Source: Trichoderma breve | Taxonomy: Eukaryota > Ascomycota > Sordariomycetes > Hypocreales > Hypocreaceae | DNA: 64,000 bases | Assembly (NCBI RefSeq): GCF_028502605.1 | Contig: NC_079237.1 | Coordinates: 1,612,001 to 1,676,000, forward strand | Direction: 5' to 3' | Position numbers and translations under genes: made by a program | Notes under the pieces: generated by a model | What the model saw: only the letters and a program-made list of their open reading frames with translations | Databases searched by the model: none | Told to the model about the DNA's origin: nothing | Part shown: piece by piece, positions 9,660-21,099 of the stretch | Numbering within the stretch: position 1 is the first letter of the stretch | How the letters are laid out: every line of letters starts with the position of its first letter

Positions 9660-12327
9660 ATGGCTCACAATCTGATGGACGTGAAGGGCAAGATTTCCAG
9701 TCTCACAAATGAAGACATATTTGGTATGAATCCGTTTCGCCGGTTGTATGCAAGAGTGGCATCCTACTAACACTTTTCCTAGCCTCATCTCAGTATGTGT
9801 CTACATCCCATCCGCCAAATCAACCTTGGCCTGGGATTTTGACCATCCTCATTTCTCATGGTAATGGCTTCTCTATACCGGATCAATACCATCAAGCTGT
9901 TAACAGCGTTCAAAGTGGCTCTTCTTTAACACAAGCCGAATTATCCAAGAGGCCGTGGCTCAATCTGAACGGCCGCGAATTGTCGCTGCTCTATGCCATT
10001 GTAGAGTATGACAAACTTTCCGCACGTTCATTCTCAGCTTCAGAAACCTTTGAGAATCTACGGACCATTGAGAATCTACAGTGGGAAAACTTAGGATCTT
10101 ACAGCGTGAAATTTAATGTCTTTCGCGCTGCAGAGTTGGTCTTCAGGTTCTACCTGTGCTATCCTGGCCGTGGCCAAGGAAGTAGCGATTTCTTTCTTGG
10201 AAAGGCTAAAATTGAGCCAGTGCTTGAAGAGAAAAAGTATACCAAGTGGCTACGATTGGAAGATGGCGCTGGAGAAATCTGTGTTGAGATTGAATACACC
10301 AAAACCGCGACGCCGGGGATACAAGCGGTCGGCGGCCGCCAAGGTCAATGTCTTAGGGACAGCTGTAGCCCGAACCCCTGTTACCATTTCCAAGTCGAAA
10401 GGCAAGATACAAATTTGCTTTACGCCAGCAAGAAACTTTTAAATGTCGACGCAAGTCATGTATTCTTGTCTCAGGCGGGCAAGCCATTCGTCGCACCGCT
10501 CGGGTTTGTTGCTCCCATTTCCGAGGGGCTACAGTTACATGCACCATTTATTCATGGAGGGCCACTGTTTTATCACCTTCAAAAACCACGACGTTTTGAT
10601 GTTGATCGATGTCGGTTCTATGCCGCAGAGATCCTTTGCGCATTCGAAAGCTTACTGCAGTCCAACCCTTCATATCGCGGACCCAAAACAGAGAACATCC
10701 TGCTAGACTCCATAGGACATGTTGTTCTTTGCGACTTTAGTCTCTATCATCTGGATACATAACAACCTGCCCACAGCAGCGTGGAATATTCTGCCCCTGA
10801 GCAGCTTTTGCATGGAAACTCCAGTACTAAACCATATGTACGCTGGTGGTGGACCTTGGGAATATTTCTTTACGAAATGCTAACTGGATTACCACCCTTT
10901 TACGCTGAAACTACCGAGAGGATACATGAAAGGATTACGTCTAGTGAGCAAATCGTGTATCCAAATTCTCTTCCACCATCTGCAAAAGACATCCTGGCCG
11001 GGCTTCTCGAGCGCAACCCTGAACAGCGACTAGGTGCAAAACGAGGAGCAAGCGAGATCAAACAACACCCATTTTTCGACTGTATTGACTGGAACAAGCT
11101 GACGCGACGTGAATATCATCCCGACTTCAAGCCTCCCAAGGTTACGATGCCCTTTCCGGAGTCACACAAAGCGCGAGGGCTTGCCAGAGCTGAAGTCATG
11201 AGACGATTGACTAAAGGATCCAATTATGTGAGCTCGGACCAATATAAAAAGTCCATGGAAATGATGCAAGGGAAATTTCATGTTGCTACCTATTCTCTTC
11301 CTCCGCCTCCTCCTCCTCCTCCTTTTCCAGATGTCAAGATACCTATTGATGACAATCCGGATTGGGAGTTGGTTTGGGACGAAGAAGCCAAAGGCTTTTA
11401 CTTCTACAACCGCTCCAACAACGCAAGACAAATAATTGTGCGGCAAACATTTTATCCAAGACAGCCTTCGAATCAAGCCCATGACGGTTCCTCTACGGGT
11501 GGTGTCGGCAATTTGCCTAGTCAGATCCAGAAGGAGGATGCACTTGAAGTGGTGTTGAAGGCTGGATATAGGCATTTGATCCCACAAATACTGCACAAGT
11601 ATGGTGGTATGGACCTCAACGTTAAGCTTTATGGCTTTCATAGGGTACCAACTCTGCTTGAATTTGCTGTCGAACAGGAAGACGCAAACCTACTACAACT
11701 GTTCATTGATGGGGGCGCCACCGATACGTCGGGAAACGCGCTGTTCTTGTCGTAAAAAAGGGCTATCAGGAACTTGTCGCCACTCTGGCCAAGATGGCCG
11801 ACAGGGTTGATCTCACCAGAGCCTTGGGAAGGGCCGTGGATCGAAAGGATATGGCTGTCATCGATATCTTATTAGCCAGCGGCGCCAAGTGCGATTTCGA
11901 GGACTCTGATCGACCTCCTCCTCCTTCTAGAGGCTACTATTTCCTCGACGTCCCGCACAATGAAGATTATATGCCTCCTCTTGTCCGAGCCGTCAGGCTG
12001 GGTAACATGGAGCTGGTGCGATTACTACTTGCACACGGCGCAGATGTTAATGTGGGATACCATGAGTTTCATGGAGAGCGCCTATCTCTCTTTATAGATG
12101 TGACGTGCGGAAGGGTGATAGAGGCGGCCATGGAGCTGGGACACCGGGATATAGTTGAGCTGTTTCTAGAGATGGGGGCGGATATTCATCTGCCGCAGCC
12201 GACCTGGCAGTTTCGCGACTGTTGGATGATAGCAAGGCCGGTTTACTTGAGAGTTAGGACGCAATTGAGGGAGGTTGAAGCGGCGTGGCAGTCGGCAAGA
12301 GATTCGGCTGAATGGGTAGTTGTGTAG
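9660..12327 (+). pseudogene. C2 - Ypk/SGK-type AGC kinase - ankyrin gene, disrupted
   Basis: Exon 1 is 9660-9723; a 59-bp intron (branch CTACTAAC) ends at 9782. The rest reads a C2-like N-terminal domain, then an AGC kinase region close to fungal Ypk1: FIHGGPLFYHLQ, then YRGPKTENILLD, DFS, APEQLL, WWTLGIFLYEMLTGLPPFY, and the C-terminal lobe. A proline run, a WW-like segment (WELVWDEEAKGFYFYN) and ankyrin units follow. Several breaks are visible. The glycine loop and much of helix C are missing or scrambled. The catalytic Asp of YRDLKPEN is Gly, and DFG is DFS. TAA at 10760-10762 cuts the activation segment in frame. One base is lost near 11752, moving LFL-VKKGYQEL into another frame that runs to 12327. 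It is a relic, or at best an inactive pseudokinase fragment. Confidence 0.75.
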
Positions 12328-12776
12328 AGTGCGAGCGTATGTAGTCCTTAATTGCTCTATTTTGTACATGTCTATTGATATCATAGCATCAAATTGCTAA
12401 AAACAGAGGTACAACGAAAACTGCCAAGAGAACGTCATCTTTAAGATCTGAGGTCAGACCCCAAAACTGACGGCTCGGCTGGTTGCTCGGCAGTGGCTTC
12501 AATGCCCATTTTCTACAAGTATCCAGCTGAAGAGATGTTGTGATTGCAGTTTGTCTGCTATGGTGAGAGAAAGACCTACAGGATTTCACATGGAGCATTT
12601 ACCTAACTGAGGTACATCACGACAACTTCCTTCAATTGGTAGAGGTATACTTGATAATGGATCTGAGGAGGATTACCAACCTAACCTTAATGCAGTATTT
12701 CCCTTTACCAGCTAGGTGCATTTCGAAGCGGGGTTGGTTAGCTACACCACTCCGAACCAAGGTCGGTAATTTGATG

Positions 12777-12782
12777 CCTCGG
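12777..12782 (+). promoter_or_regulatory. CCTCGG hexamer, possible FarA/FarB fatty-acid response site
   Basis: CCTCGG is the core bound by the fungal fatty-acid regulators FarA/FarB. It lies about 720 bp before the start of a fatty-aldehyde-dehydrogenase-type gene. A hexamer alone is weak evidence. Confidence 0.3.
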
Positions 12783-13320
12783 CTGGAGCTTTAATACCAG
12801 TGGAGGTAAGCTATCAGATTGCGTGTACATGTAAACTCTTACCTCTGACGCCACGTGATGTGCTGCATTGAGGGAGACGGACGCTTATTCGGACGTAAAG
12901 TATGAAACGGGCACCATACTTGAGCCGGGAGTCCGTCTCCAACTGGTGTCGCTCGCACTCAAAAAGTAAAGTAAAACATAGACCATCGGTTCGTTGTATC
13001 TAAGAGTCCGGGTGTGGGGAGAAGCTGGCGCGACTAAAGGCTTTGGCGCTGCATTAGCTTGCTTGAACAGGCACAAGGACAACATTTAAGGCAAGGCCTG
13101 AAGCTGGAGCGAATGCGAGGACACTAACGGCAGTCCGCGGGCACCAGCCCGAATCCAGCCTCGATTCTGTCGTAACGGAGCAAACGGACACTTTCTGCCC
13201 ACCGATTGATTTGGTTTGATTTGATTGATTGCAATTCCACATGCCAGAGCGTTTCTGCCGCGGCCTGACTTGGGTTGCGATGCTGGGCCAACAGTTGTGT
13301 GACATACATACGTTTCATCT

Positions 13321-13326
13321 CCTCGG
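13321..13326 (+). promoter_or_regulatory. Second CCTCGG hexamer
   Basis: A second copy, with the same flanking CT (CCTCGGCT), lies about 175 bp before ATG 13499. It is close enough to act as a promoter element or to fall in the leader. Confidence 0.35.
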
Positions 13327-13498
13327 CTCGAAATAAATCCATCGCAACAATTTCGCATCTACATCCATCGCATCTCGACAGCTAGCTCCTGCGCTGCGAC
13401 ACACACTGGAAGCTTCAACTCAGCTGTTACATACAATCAGCACTAACAACTAGCAAGCCAGCAAGCTACCCAGCAGTTACACAGCTCTTCTAGCAACC

Positions 13499-15169
13499 AT
13501 GGCGCTCAATACAACGGGCATCCCGCCGCTGCAGTTCACGGCCCTCGACGACATCACGGCCCAATACAACAAGGTCCGCGCCACCTTCAGATCCGGTCGC
13601 ACAAAAGACGTCGAGTATCGCAAGCAGCAGATCCGCCGCCTCTACTGGGCCATCGTCGACAATGCCAAGCTGATCGAGCTGGCCCTCAACAAGGACATGG
13701 GCAAGTCCAACTTCGAGGCCAACATCTCCGAGATCGACTGGTGCAAGCAAGAATGTCTCGACGCCGTCGACAACCTGGACAAATGGATCAAGGACGAGGG
13801 CATCCCCCACATGCCCCTACAGTTCATGGCCATGAAGCCGCGCATCAGGAACGAGCCGCTGGGCGTCATCCTCAACATTGGCGCATACAACTTCCCCTTC
13901 CAGCTCAATGTGACGCCCCTCGTTGGTGCCATTGCGGCGGGCAACACCTTTGTTCTCAAGCCGTCCGAGATATCGCCGCACTCAGCCATGGTCTTGAAGA
14001 AGATTATGGACGAAGCGCTAGACCCCGATAGCTACGTCTGCTTCAACGGCGGCATCGATGAGACGAAACATATCCTGGAGCACAAGTTTGACAAGATTGT
14101 CTTCACCGGCGGCAAGCGAACTGGCACCATTATTGCCCAGAAGGCGGCCGAGACACTGACGCCCGTGCTCCTCGAGCTGGGCGGCCAGAACCCTGCATTT
14201 ATTACCCGAAAGGGAGATCTCAAGATTGCGGCCCGCCGTCTGATGTGGCAAAAGTGCCTGAATGCTGGCCAGGTGTGCCTCTCCCACAACTACGCGCTCG
14301 TGGAGCGATGCGTCCTCAACAAGTTTATCGAGGAGGTCAAGAAGCAATACGCCGAAATGATGCCTCAGGGAGCAAAGGCAAGCCCCGACTTTTCCCGCAT
14401 CGTCAACCAGGGCCACTTTAACCGCATCAAGAAGATGCTGGACAATTCCAGAGGCAAGATTGTCATGGGCGGGTCCATGGATGAGACAGACTTTTTCATC
14501 GAACCCACCGTTGTCTTGGTTGACGACATCAACGACAGCATGGTGGTGGAGGAGAGCTTTGGCCCTATCTGGTCCATTGTTCCGTTTGATACCCTGGACG
14601 AGGCCATCAACATCGCCAATCAGGTTGATCCAACACCATTGGCTTTGTTCGCCTTTGGCTCGGATGCGGAAACCGAAAAAGGTGCGTCATTCCACAAACA
14701 TCCCTCCCGCTGTATCAGTTGAGAAAACAAAGTATTAACGTCTTCTATAGTCATCAACAGCGTGACGTCAGGGGGAGCCACCATCAACGACGGCTTCTTC
14801 CACGCCATGCTCAACCCAAGCCCCATCGGTGGCATTGGATCCTCCGGCACGGGCAACTACCACGGCTACTTCTCCTTCAAGGCCTTCAGCCACCAACGTT
14901 CCATCGCAAAGGTCCCAACCTGGGCAGACAAGCTGCTGCGCGTGCGATACATGCCCTATTCAGCCAGCGAGCTGAAGCGCCACCACCGCATCTCCGAGAA
15001 GAAGCCCAACTTTGACCGCAACGGCCAGCTCGTCAAGGGCTTGAAGTACTGGTTCACCGTGCTGCTAAGCTTGGGCTCCAAGAATGCGGCGAGCTTTGCT
15101 CTCAGGTGGGGGGTTCTTATTGCTCTGGCTGTGACACTAGGTCTGAAACGCAACTCTCTAGGACTGTGA
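13499..15169 (+). CDS. Class-3 fatty aldehyde dehydrogenase with C-terminal membrane anchor
   Basis: Exons 13499-14681 and 14751-15169 give 533 aa; the intron is 69 bp. The enzyme class oxidises long-chain aldehydes to fatty acids with NAD(P)+. The catalytic Glu (LLELGGQNPA, Glu226) and nucleophile Cys (NAGQVC, Cys260) are present, as is the early NIGAYNFPF motif of class-3 members. The tail RWGVLIALAVTLGL is a likely single membrane anchor, as in HFD-type enzymes of ER, peroxisome or lipid droplet. ATG 13499 (ACCATGGCG) is in strong context. Two CCTCGG motifs upstream fit fatty-acid induction, but that is inference. It is most like A. nidulans HfdA/HfdB or yeast Hfd1. Confidence 0.9.
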
Positions 15170-15594
15170 ATGAAGATGAAGAGACGAATGAAGTGAAGAA
15201 ATAAAGTTGTGTCAAACGCAATGTCTATTGTGAGATGGGGTCTCTCTGGTAGCCCCTACGTTTTTCTCTGATTTAGTATTTTGCAAAAGCTTGAAAGCTG
15301 AGATACCGGGTTTGTCAAGTACCTTTATGTATTATTATATAACACACTTATAACACTCTTCGCCGGCTGCTTCATACTAGAAAACAAACAAATAACTACA
15401 TGTAGGTAGTGACCAGGCAGCATCCAAGATCTAAGAATCCATCCAGTATCCCAGCATCCCAGAGTACATCGCCGAGTGATCAACATGTGGGAAGCCATCT
15501 AGAACAAGAGACGAGTAAGTCAGCTTACAGGGACATTACTAGATCCAGCATCGTGATGTAACTCACATCCATACATCGCCGATAGAGAAGAGAA
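15170..15594. other. Convergent intergenic spacer
   Basis: Shared 3' region of the aldehyde dehydrogenase and the minus-strand coiled-coil gene. I see nothing beyond AT-rich, terminator-like sequence. Confidence 0.4.
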
Positions 15595-15918
15595 TCAAGG
15601 CTCAGGCTCCCTTGGTACCTGTTCTCTCAGCTCAAGAATGTGTGCCCCTACTATGCTCCTGTGCCGCTCACACTCAGCAATACGTTGCTCAAGCTCGGCT
15701 ATGAACGCCTTTGTCTGCAGCAAATATTGCTCATACACCACCCTTTGTTGCTCCCACTCGTCAGATATTATCCCATACGCACTCGTAAGCGTGTTTTTGC
15801 GCCACTCGATGTAAGCGAGGCGGTCTTTCAGGTGCCTGATATCATAGTCAATCTGTCGCATACCCGCGAGCATGGCGTATACGGTTTGTTCGATAGTTGG
15901 GGGTTGAAACATGTCCAT
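15595..15918 (-). CDS. Hypothetical coiled-coil protein (107 aa)
   Basis: A single-exon frame read from ATG 15918 (MDMFQPP) to TGA at 15595. Residues about 20-100 form a long charged helix with heptad-like spacing of Leu, Ile and Tyr, for example HLKDRLAYIEW and AFIAELEQRIAEC, so a coiled coil is likely. The C-terminus ends in REPEP. The frame continues upstream to an ATG at 15954, which is less likely because it adds a hydrophobic run of low quality. I recognise no family. It is convergent with the aldehyde dehydrogenase. Confidence 0.5.
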   Translation of the reverse strand: MDMFQPPTIEQTVYAMLAGMRQIDYDIRHLKDRLAYIEWRKNTLTSAYGIISDEWEQQRVVYEQYLLQTKAFIAELEQRIAECERHRSIVGAHILELREQVPREPEP

Positions 15919-16572
15919 CGTGGGACACGAAAGTTGGACAAATAAAAAAAGCAAAAGAGGTAGGATATAGCGAGGAGAGCAGTAGAATAAAGCTGCGTTT
16001 GGAGGGGTTCTGGAAGTGGTTTTCTTATTTTTAAAAAAGAGGCAGAGAGCGATTCCAGGGCACTGGCATTATTTATAAGATGTCAATAAACTTTGTGCCA
16101 GCGGCTTCATTACACCTTACTTGGCGAGTTTCAACGCGGAACGTCTTTCCTGATGGAGAATAATTTACAAAACGGCTAGAAGACCAAATTCTTAGATGGC
16201 GAGACTACTGCGGCCATCATACATGGATAGAAATGCATGATTCATTTCCAACTTTTGAGAAACAGTACACGAAAGAAGACTTACCGTTGAGTCGGAACAG
16301 TTCATCGAAAGAGGAAGGAAGTCCTTCAAGCATCGGTCCGGTTCTAAGATCAAACAGTCGAGGCAGCTATATGTCCGCTAAGTTCAAGGTTGTCCTTATT
16401 GCTGGGTCATTGCTTGTAGGAGACACAGGTACCAACGACTTCTAAGCCAACAGAGCAGGCTTATACATAAATCAAGCCAAACAGCGTTTCGTGTGAGAGT
16501 CTTCATAATGGATTTGGACAATGTCCAATATCTTGCATCAACATTACAGCTTTTGCTATTCCTCAGTCTTTT
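15919..16572. other. Intergenic, nothing recognised
   Basis: Upstream of the coiled-coil gene and downstream of RRP4. It is AT-rich; a short plus-strand frame at 16233-16445 has no support. Confidence 0.4.
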
Positions 16573-17839
16573 CTATCGTCCAGATAACGCTGCCGCTAGC
16601 CTTTTCCCTCGCTCTCCTCCCAAGTAAATGTCGTCGTCTGCCGACTCTCTTCCAAACTCGACTGCCTCGTGGTATCCCCTCGTCACAGTGTCTTCATCAA
16701 TCTTGACTCCATTCTCCACCAGTGCGAGGATCACACTCCTGCACCGCGCAATCTCTCTCATGGTGGGGACATCGATGTGATTGTTTTGGCTGGAATAGAT
16801 TTGAGAGCTGACGCTTTCTTCCATGCGGTTGATACCCGCTGCCTCGGCCGCAACGTCGCTCTCGATGTGCTTGCTGATCCAGATGTATCCGTTGACACCC
16901 AACAGGACGTCAATCTTGCTGCCTGCGTTGGAAGTTTCCATGGTCCACAGCTGGCGCTTGGAACGCACCACGCCTCCACCACCTCCCGTGCCACCGACGG
17001 CGACGAAGACGCCGTTCCTCAGCTTTCCGTACTTCAAACTGCGGGTGTGCAAGCTCGCAGCACCGTCCTGATGCAGCTGCTGGACTTCAGCGACGAGGAG
17101 ATCGCCCTCTGAGAAGAAGCTGCGGATTTGGAGCTCATCCGTCTCAGTGCGCTTGCGGAGGATGCCACCGGGGAGATTAATGGCAGAGATCTGGAGGATG
17201 GCGAGCTGGGCGGCAGCGACATCGACGCGCCAGCGCTTGGCCTGGACCTCGACGATGCGGCCGACAACGAGGTCACCGATCTCGGGGTTGTAGCGCGCCC
17301 TCAGGGGACGCACTGAGAGCAGCTTGTTGGTGCGGGTGAGTGTGCCGGCAAGAGAGGAGGTAATGGAGGTGGTGTTTGGAGGGACGTATGTGCCGTGGCC
17401 ACTGAGACAGGTTAGCAAATGGTGAATTTTCAAATGTTTTGGTATTGTGGGCGCAGATGTTCTCATGTATATGAAGATGTATGGTTGATACTCAAAACAC
17501 CAGTTGATGCAGAGATTGAGGGAGAAGAACGTGAGGGAGAAGCTGGAGAGCATAGGTGAGATGGTAGGGGGGATAGTACCGCATCCATTGAGCATTCGAC
17601 GTGATTACTGTTCCAGGAGTGAGAATCTCGTCTCTAATGTCGGTCTGCTCTTCATCTTCATCCTCTTCATCCACATGCATGCTCTCGCCGTCGAGCATGG
17701 GAATGTCGCCCTTAATCGCTGCGCCGCCGTTTTCTGAATCTGACTCCGAATCTGAGGGAACATCCATATCGATGTCTACTGCACGCGGCCGCCGCGGTGC
17801 CGGCGCGTTTGGCTGCGGGTTGTGAATTGTGATAGGCAT
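16573..17839 (-). CDS. RRP4: Exosome complex RNA-binding subunit Rrp4
   Basis: Exons 17839-17580 and 17401-16573 give 362 aa; the 178-bp intron joins [11 protein letters not shown]. Rrp4 is a cap subunit of the RNA exosome and helps feed RNA to Rrp44/Rrp6 in nucleus and cytoplasm. An acidic, Ser-rich N-terminus ([20 protein letters not shown]) precedes the TPGTVIT motif. An S1 domain follows ([21 protein letters not shown]), with the typical INLPGG and LRKR motifs, then a KH-like part ([11 protein letters not shown]). Length is close to yeast Rrp4 (359 aa). The divergent neighbour begins about 0.9 kb upstream. Confidence 0.93.
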
Positions 17840-18756
17840 GGCGGGCTGTGAGATGATGGTTTTTTTCACTTGTTTTTCTTGGGTGTGAGAGATTGAAGGG
17901 CGAAAGGGCGCCAATATTTGGCGGCTAGCCTGCAGGAGACTAGGTCCGGCTGTCTCTGAGTAGAAGACCACGATTCTTGTACTTCGGTGTGCTGGATTGA
18001 TGCTTTTGTGTTGATTCAGTCGTTTGAGTTGATGCTCTTTGGGTTTGTATGAAAAAGTTGGTATGAAAGGTTGAAAGTGGGGCCGGTGTTTGGTGCCGGT
18101 TTTCGTTTGTGAGCCACGGGAGAGCAAAGACGGCGAAGCTGCCAGAGCGAATGTTACAATATTACCACAGAAATTTAAATAGAGTCGTCTTTTCAGATGA
18201 GACGATTAGAATTCCGGATGAATTATAAATTAAAGTTCCTTGCAATGGTGCCGTATCTACTGCAATTACATATGGGACTCTAATGACATGCGATAGTGGC
18301 TGACAATAGCACGTTTTACTTCTTGCCTGCGTACAGAATAAGTGCAATACAGTTTCGATGTGGGAGCCAAATCAAGAGAAGAGATAATTCAATCCGTGTA
18401 TCTAGCTAGGTAGCTTGTTTCCCATGACCTGAGATCGCGTGCGCCGTTTTGTTTTCCGAGAGACCATCTCCATATGCCCCTGCTTAATCATACATGAGGT
18501 AGTACATAATATACATAATAAGGATAGTTGTTGATATTAATCCAATGAGCCATGACCGTTTGGACACAATTCTTTCATTCGTGCATGTATTCATGAGCGA
18601 ATGGCGCCGAAGCAGAGCGCAGCTCATTCCTTCATCCCGGGTCATTCATGGGATCCTGCGAGATATGTACATCGCAGATCCTTTTAGTTTGTGCAACATG
18701 AGAGGCCAAATGATCGCATTCGCACGGCTGCAAAGAAAGACACCAATGCCTCAATC
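17840..18756. other. Intergenic, RRP4 promoter side
   Basis: Between the RRP4 start and the end of the DMAC1-like gene, both on the minus strand. The part near RRP4 (17840-18130) is open but looks like 5' leader. No separate gene is supported. Confidence 0.4.
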
Positions 18757-19110
18757 TCATTTCAGAGCTCTCCAAAGGCCCATCCATGCGAGAGCGGCCG
18801 AGATGGTCACGATGCCAGCCCTTCGGCTCCTCATGCCAAAGATCGACTTGCTCTGAAGAATAACGGCCCGCTGCTTTTCGAGCTGCGACATGCCTGAGAA
18901 GTAGCTATAGCCCGCAAGACAGAAAAATGCACCACTCCCTATTTCCCTGTCAGCCTCTCCTTGTCCAGATGAGACTGCCTTTGCATGAGACCATTACTAA
19001 CCTATAACTTTGCAGCTCAAGCAGTCATCGCCGCGGTCCTGGCGCAAAATGTCCTGAAGCCGCTCTGGTTTCTCAAGCGACTGAAGAGTCGGAATCTTAT
19101 CGCCGGCCAT
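18757..19110 (-). CDS. DUF4536 / DMAC1-type small mitochondrial protein (96 aa)
   Basis: Two exons, 19110-19002 and 18938-18757, flank a 63-bp intron. Neither is long enough to stand out alone. Spliced, they encode MAGDKIPTLQSLEKP, then DDCLSCKVIGSGAFFCLAGY, a YSYFSG turn, and a second hydrophobic helix ending ALAWMGLWRALK. The CLSCKV-(G)-YSYFSG pattern and SKSIFGMRSRRAGI match the DUF4536 family, related to DMAC1, a factor for the distal membrane arm of respiratory complex I in animals. A mitochondrial inner-membrane role is inferred from the family. The gene is divergent from AP-3 mu with only 240 bp between the ATGs, so they may share a promoter. Confidence 0.8.
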
Positions 19111-19350
19111 GTTGAAGAAGCCGCTGGTTCAGTAGTTGAGGCACTCAAACTCGAAGCAAGATCGAGTACGATTCGATAAGAAACACCTGATAATGGTGGG
19201 TTTTCAAGCAGCTTGTGCAGCGACGTGAGGTGATTGGCACAGCTGCCTTAGTCAGCACAATCCACCACCGAGTTTCGTCATGCTTAGTTGCGCGACTGGA
19301 GAGCTGGAGCTCGTGGCATTGAACCTTGGACAAGGCGCTGAGCCGTCACC

Positions 19351-21099
19351 ATGAACGGCGTTATTGAAGCGCTGCACATCTACGATGACAACAGGTAACC
19401 TCTCAGCACCCTATAGGCCCTTCCAAGCACTGCTAACAGGTATAGGAATCCCATTCTATCGCACACCTATACGGGACGGCCCCTCTCAGCTTCCCACCTT
19501 CTCTCTCTCTACCTCGAGCATCCGTTTCCTCGGCCGAGCCTGATCTACCTCCCCAATGCAAACCCTCCGACGCTCGTCTTCAGCCTGACACACTCCAATC
19601 TACTGTTCCTGGCCACCTCATCGACCGAAATCGAACCCCTCCTCGTGCTCGAGTTCCTCCACCGGATCGTGGACGCCTTCGAGGACTTTGTTGGGGCACC
19701 CTTGCTGGCCGTCAAGCTAGAAAACAACTACGATGTCGTCGCTCAACTTCTAACGGAGATGTGTGATGCAGGGACCGTCAGTACGACGGAGCCCAACGCT
19801 CTACGAGAAGTGGTGGAGATGGAAGGCTGGGTCGATAAGTTGCTAGGTAGCATCAACCTACCTGGGTATGTGCAGACCTACAACACTTCAGCAACTGATG
19901 GATATGCTTCTCTCAACTAACTTTGGAATAGGAAAAATCCACTCAATACAAATTCAAACACACCGTCCCTAATAGCCTCCAACACGCCAGCGCTCCCGTG
20001 GAGACGGGCCAACGTACGGCACACGTCAAACGAGCTCTACGCCGATGTCGTCGAAACCCTCTCCGTCACGCTAGCTCCTTCAGGAAGGCCTTTGGCTGCA
20101 TTTGCCAATGGGACAATTGCATTTACGTCAAAGGTGTCAGGCGTTCCAGATGTTCTGGTGACCCTAAGCAGTCCGTCAGGAAAACATAATATCGGTGGCA
20201 TCATGGAACTACCCGTCTTCCACCCATGCGTTCGGCTGAACAAGTGGAATGAACGACCTGGAGAATTGAGCTTTATACCACCCGATGGACGATTCATCCT
20301 AGCTGGTTACGAGGTTGACCTGTTACCTTTTACAAGTGGCAAGAGTGGGAGCGTAAACTCAAACAATCTCAAGCTTCCCGTTAACCTTGAGATGAAAACC
20401 GGCCTTGGACCTGTGGGATCCGAATTCGAAGTCAGGTTACAAACCAACAAGATTTTTGGCACCCCTAATTCATCATCAGCGGCAAGCCAGCTGGGGCGTG
20501 CTGCAGGCGTACCTGGAATCCCTGGACGGTTGTCATCACCGCATCCTGGAACCCCAAGCTCGCCACTTCTAGATGACTTGACAGTCACTATTCCTCTGCC
20601 TGAAGACGTGAGGAACCTCTCTGATATCAGACCGTCTAGGGGGGATGCAAGCTTCAACAGGGCCGAGGGGCGACTCGAGTGGCACATCCCCGCAAAGGAG
20701 ATATCTGGCCCGACGTCTCATTTTGGATTGAGGTGTACGGTGGTAGGGTCTCTAGCTGATGACGATGAAGGGGAAGAGTTTGATCCTACGGGATTCGGCT
20801 TTGGTACTGACTATTCATACAACGAGCCATACCAAAGCACACCAGCTGCCAAAAAAGGCAAGGAAAAGCAGGGCGCGGATGATGAACAGGACCCTAAGAG
20901 GGTAGCGCAGAACAAGATTCTGATGCCTAGCTCGGCATCTGTAAGCTTCTCTGTCAAAGGTTGGCTGGCAAGTGGGTTGAAAATTGAGAGCATTGTAATA
21001 GACACAAGGAAAAGCCGAGGATTGGGCGAGGGTGTGAAGCCTTACAAGGGCGTCAAGTATCTGACAGTTAGCAAGGGAGGAGTAGAGATTCGCTGCTAA
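19351..21099 (+). CDS. APM3: AP-3 adaptor complex mu subunit
   Basis: Exons 19351-19394, 19446-19865 and 19932-21099 give 543 aa; introns are 51 and 66 bp. The mu subunit of AP-3 selects Tyr- and Leu-based cargo for the direct Golgi-to-vacuole route. The N-terminal longin part runs from MNGVIEALHIYDDNR to LGSINLPG and includes LVLEFLHRIVDAFEDF and NNYDVVAQLLTEMCDAG. The mu-homology domain begins near PWRRANVRHTSNELYADV and shows SGKHNIGGIMELPVFHPC. The C-terminus has the WHIPAKEISGPTSHFGLRC strand. A Ser/Gly/Pro loop and a Lys-rich loop (KKGKEKQGADDEQDPKR) interrupt the domain, as is common in fungi. Start context CACCATGAA is good. Confidence 0.93.

Larger units (their letters stand above)
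12328..13498. other. Intergenic, promoter side of the aldehyde dehydrogenase
   Basis: No gene is supported. The stretch holds an E-box CACGTG at 12852-12857 and two CCTCGG hexamers, listed separately. A pyrimidine/adenine-rich leader precedes ATG 13499. Confidence 0.45.

Noticed and set aside
10700..10790. An intron that would remove the in-frame TAA of the kinase
   Set aside because: A CACAG acceptor and ATAAC branch exist, but the only nearby GT donors are poor and give the wrong phase or delete the DFS motif; reading through aligns better with the family.
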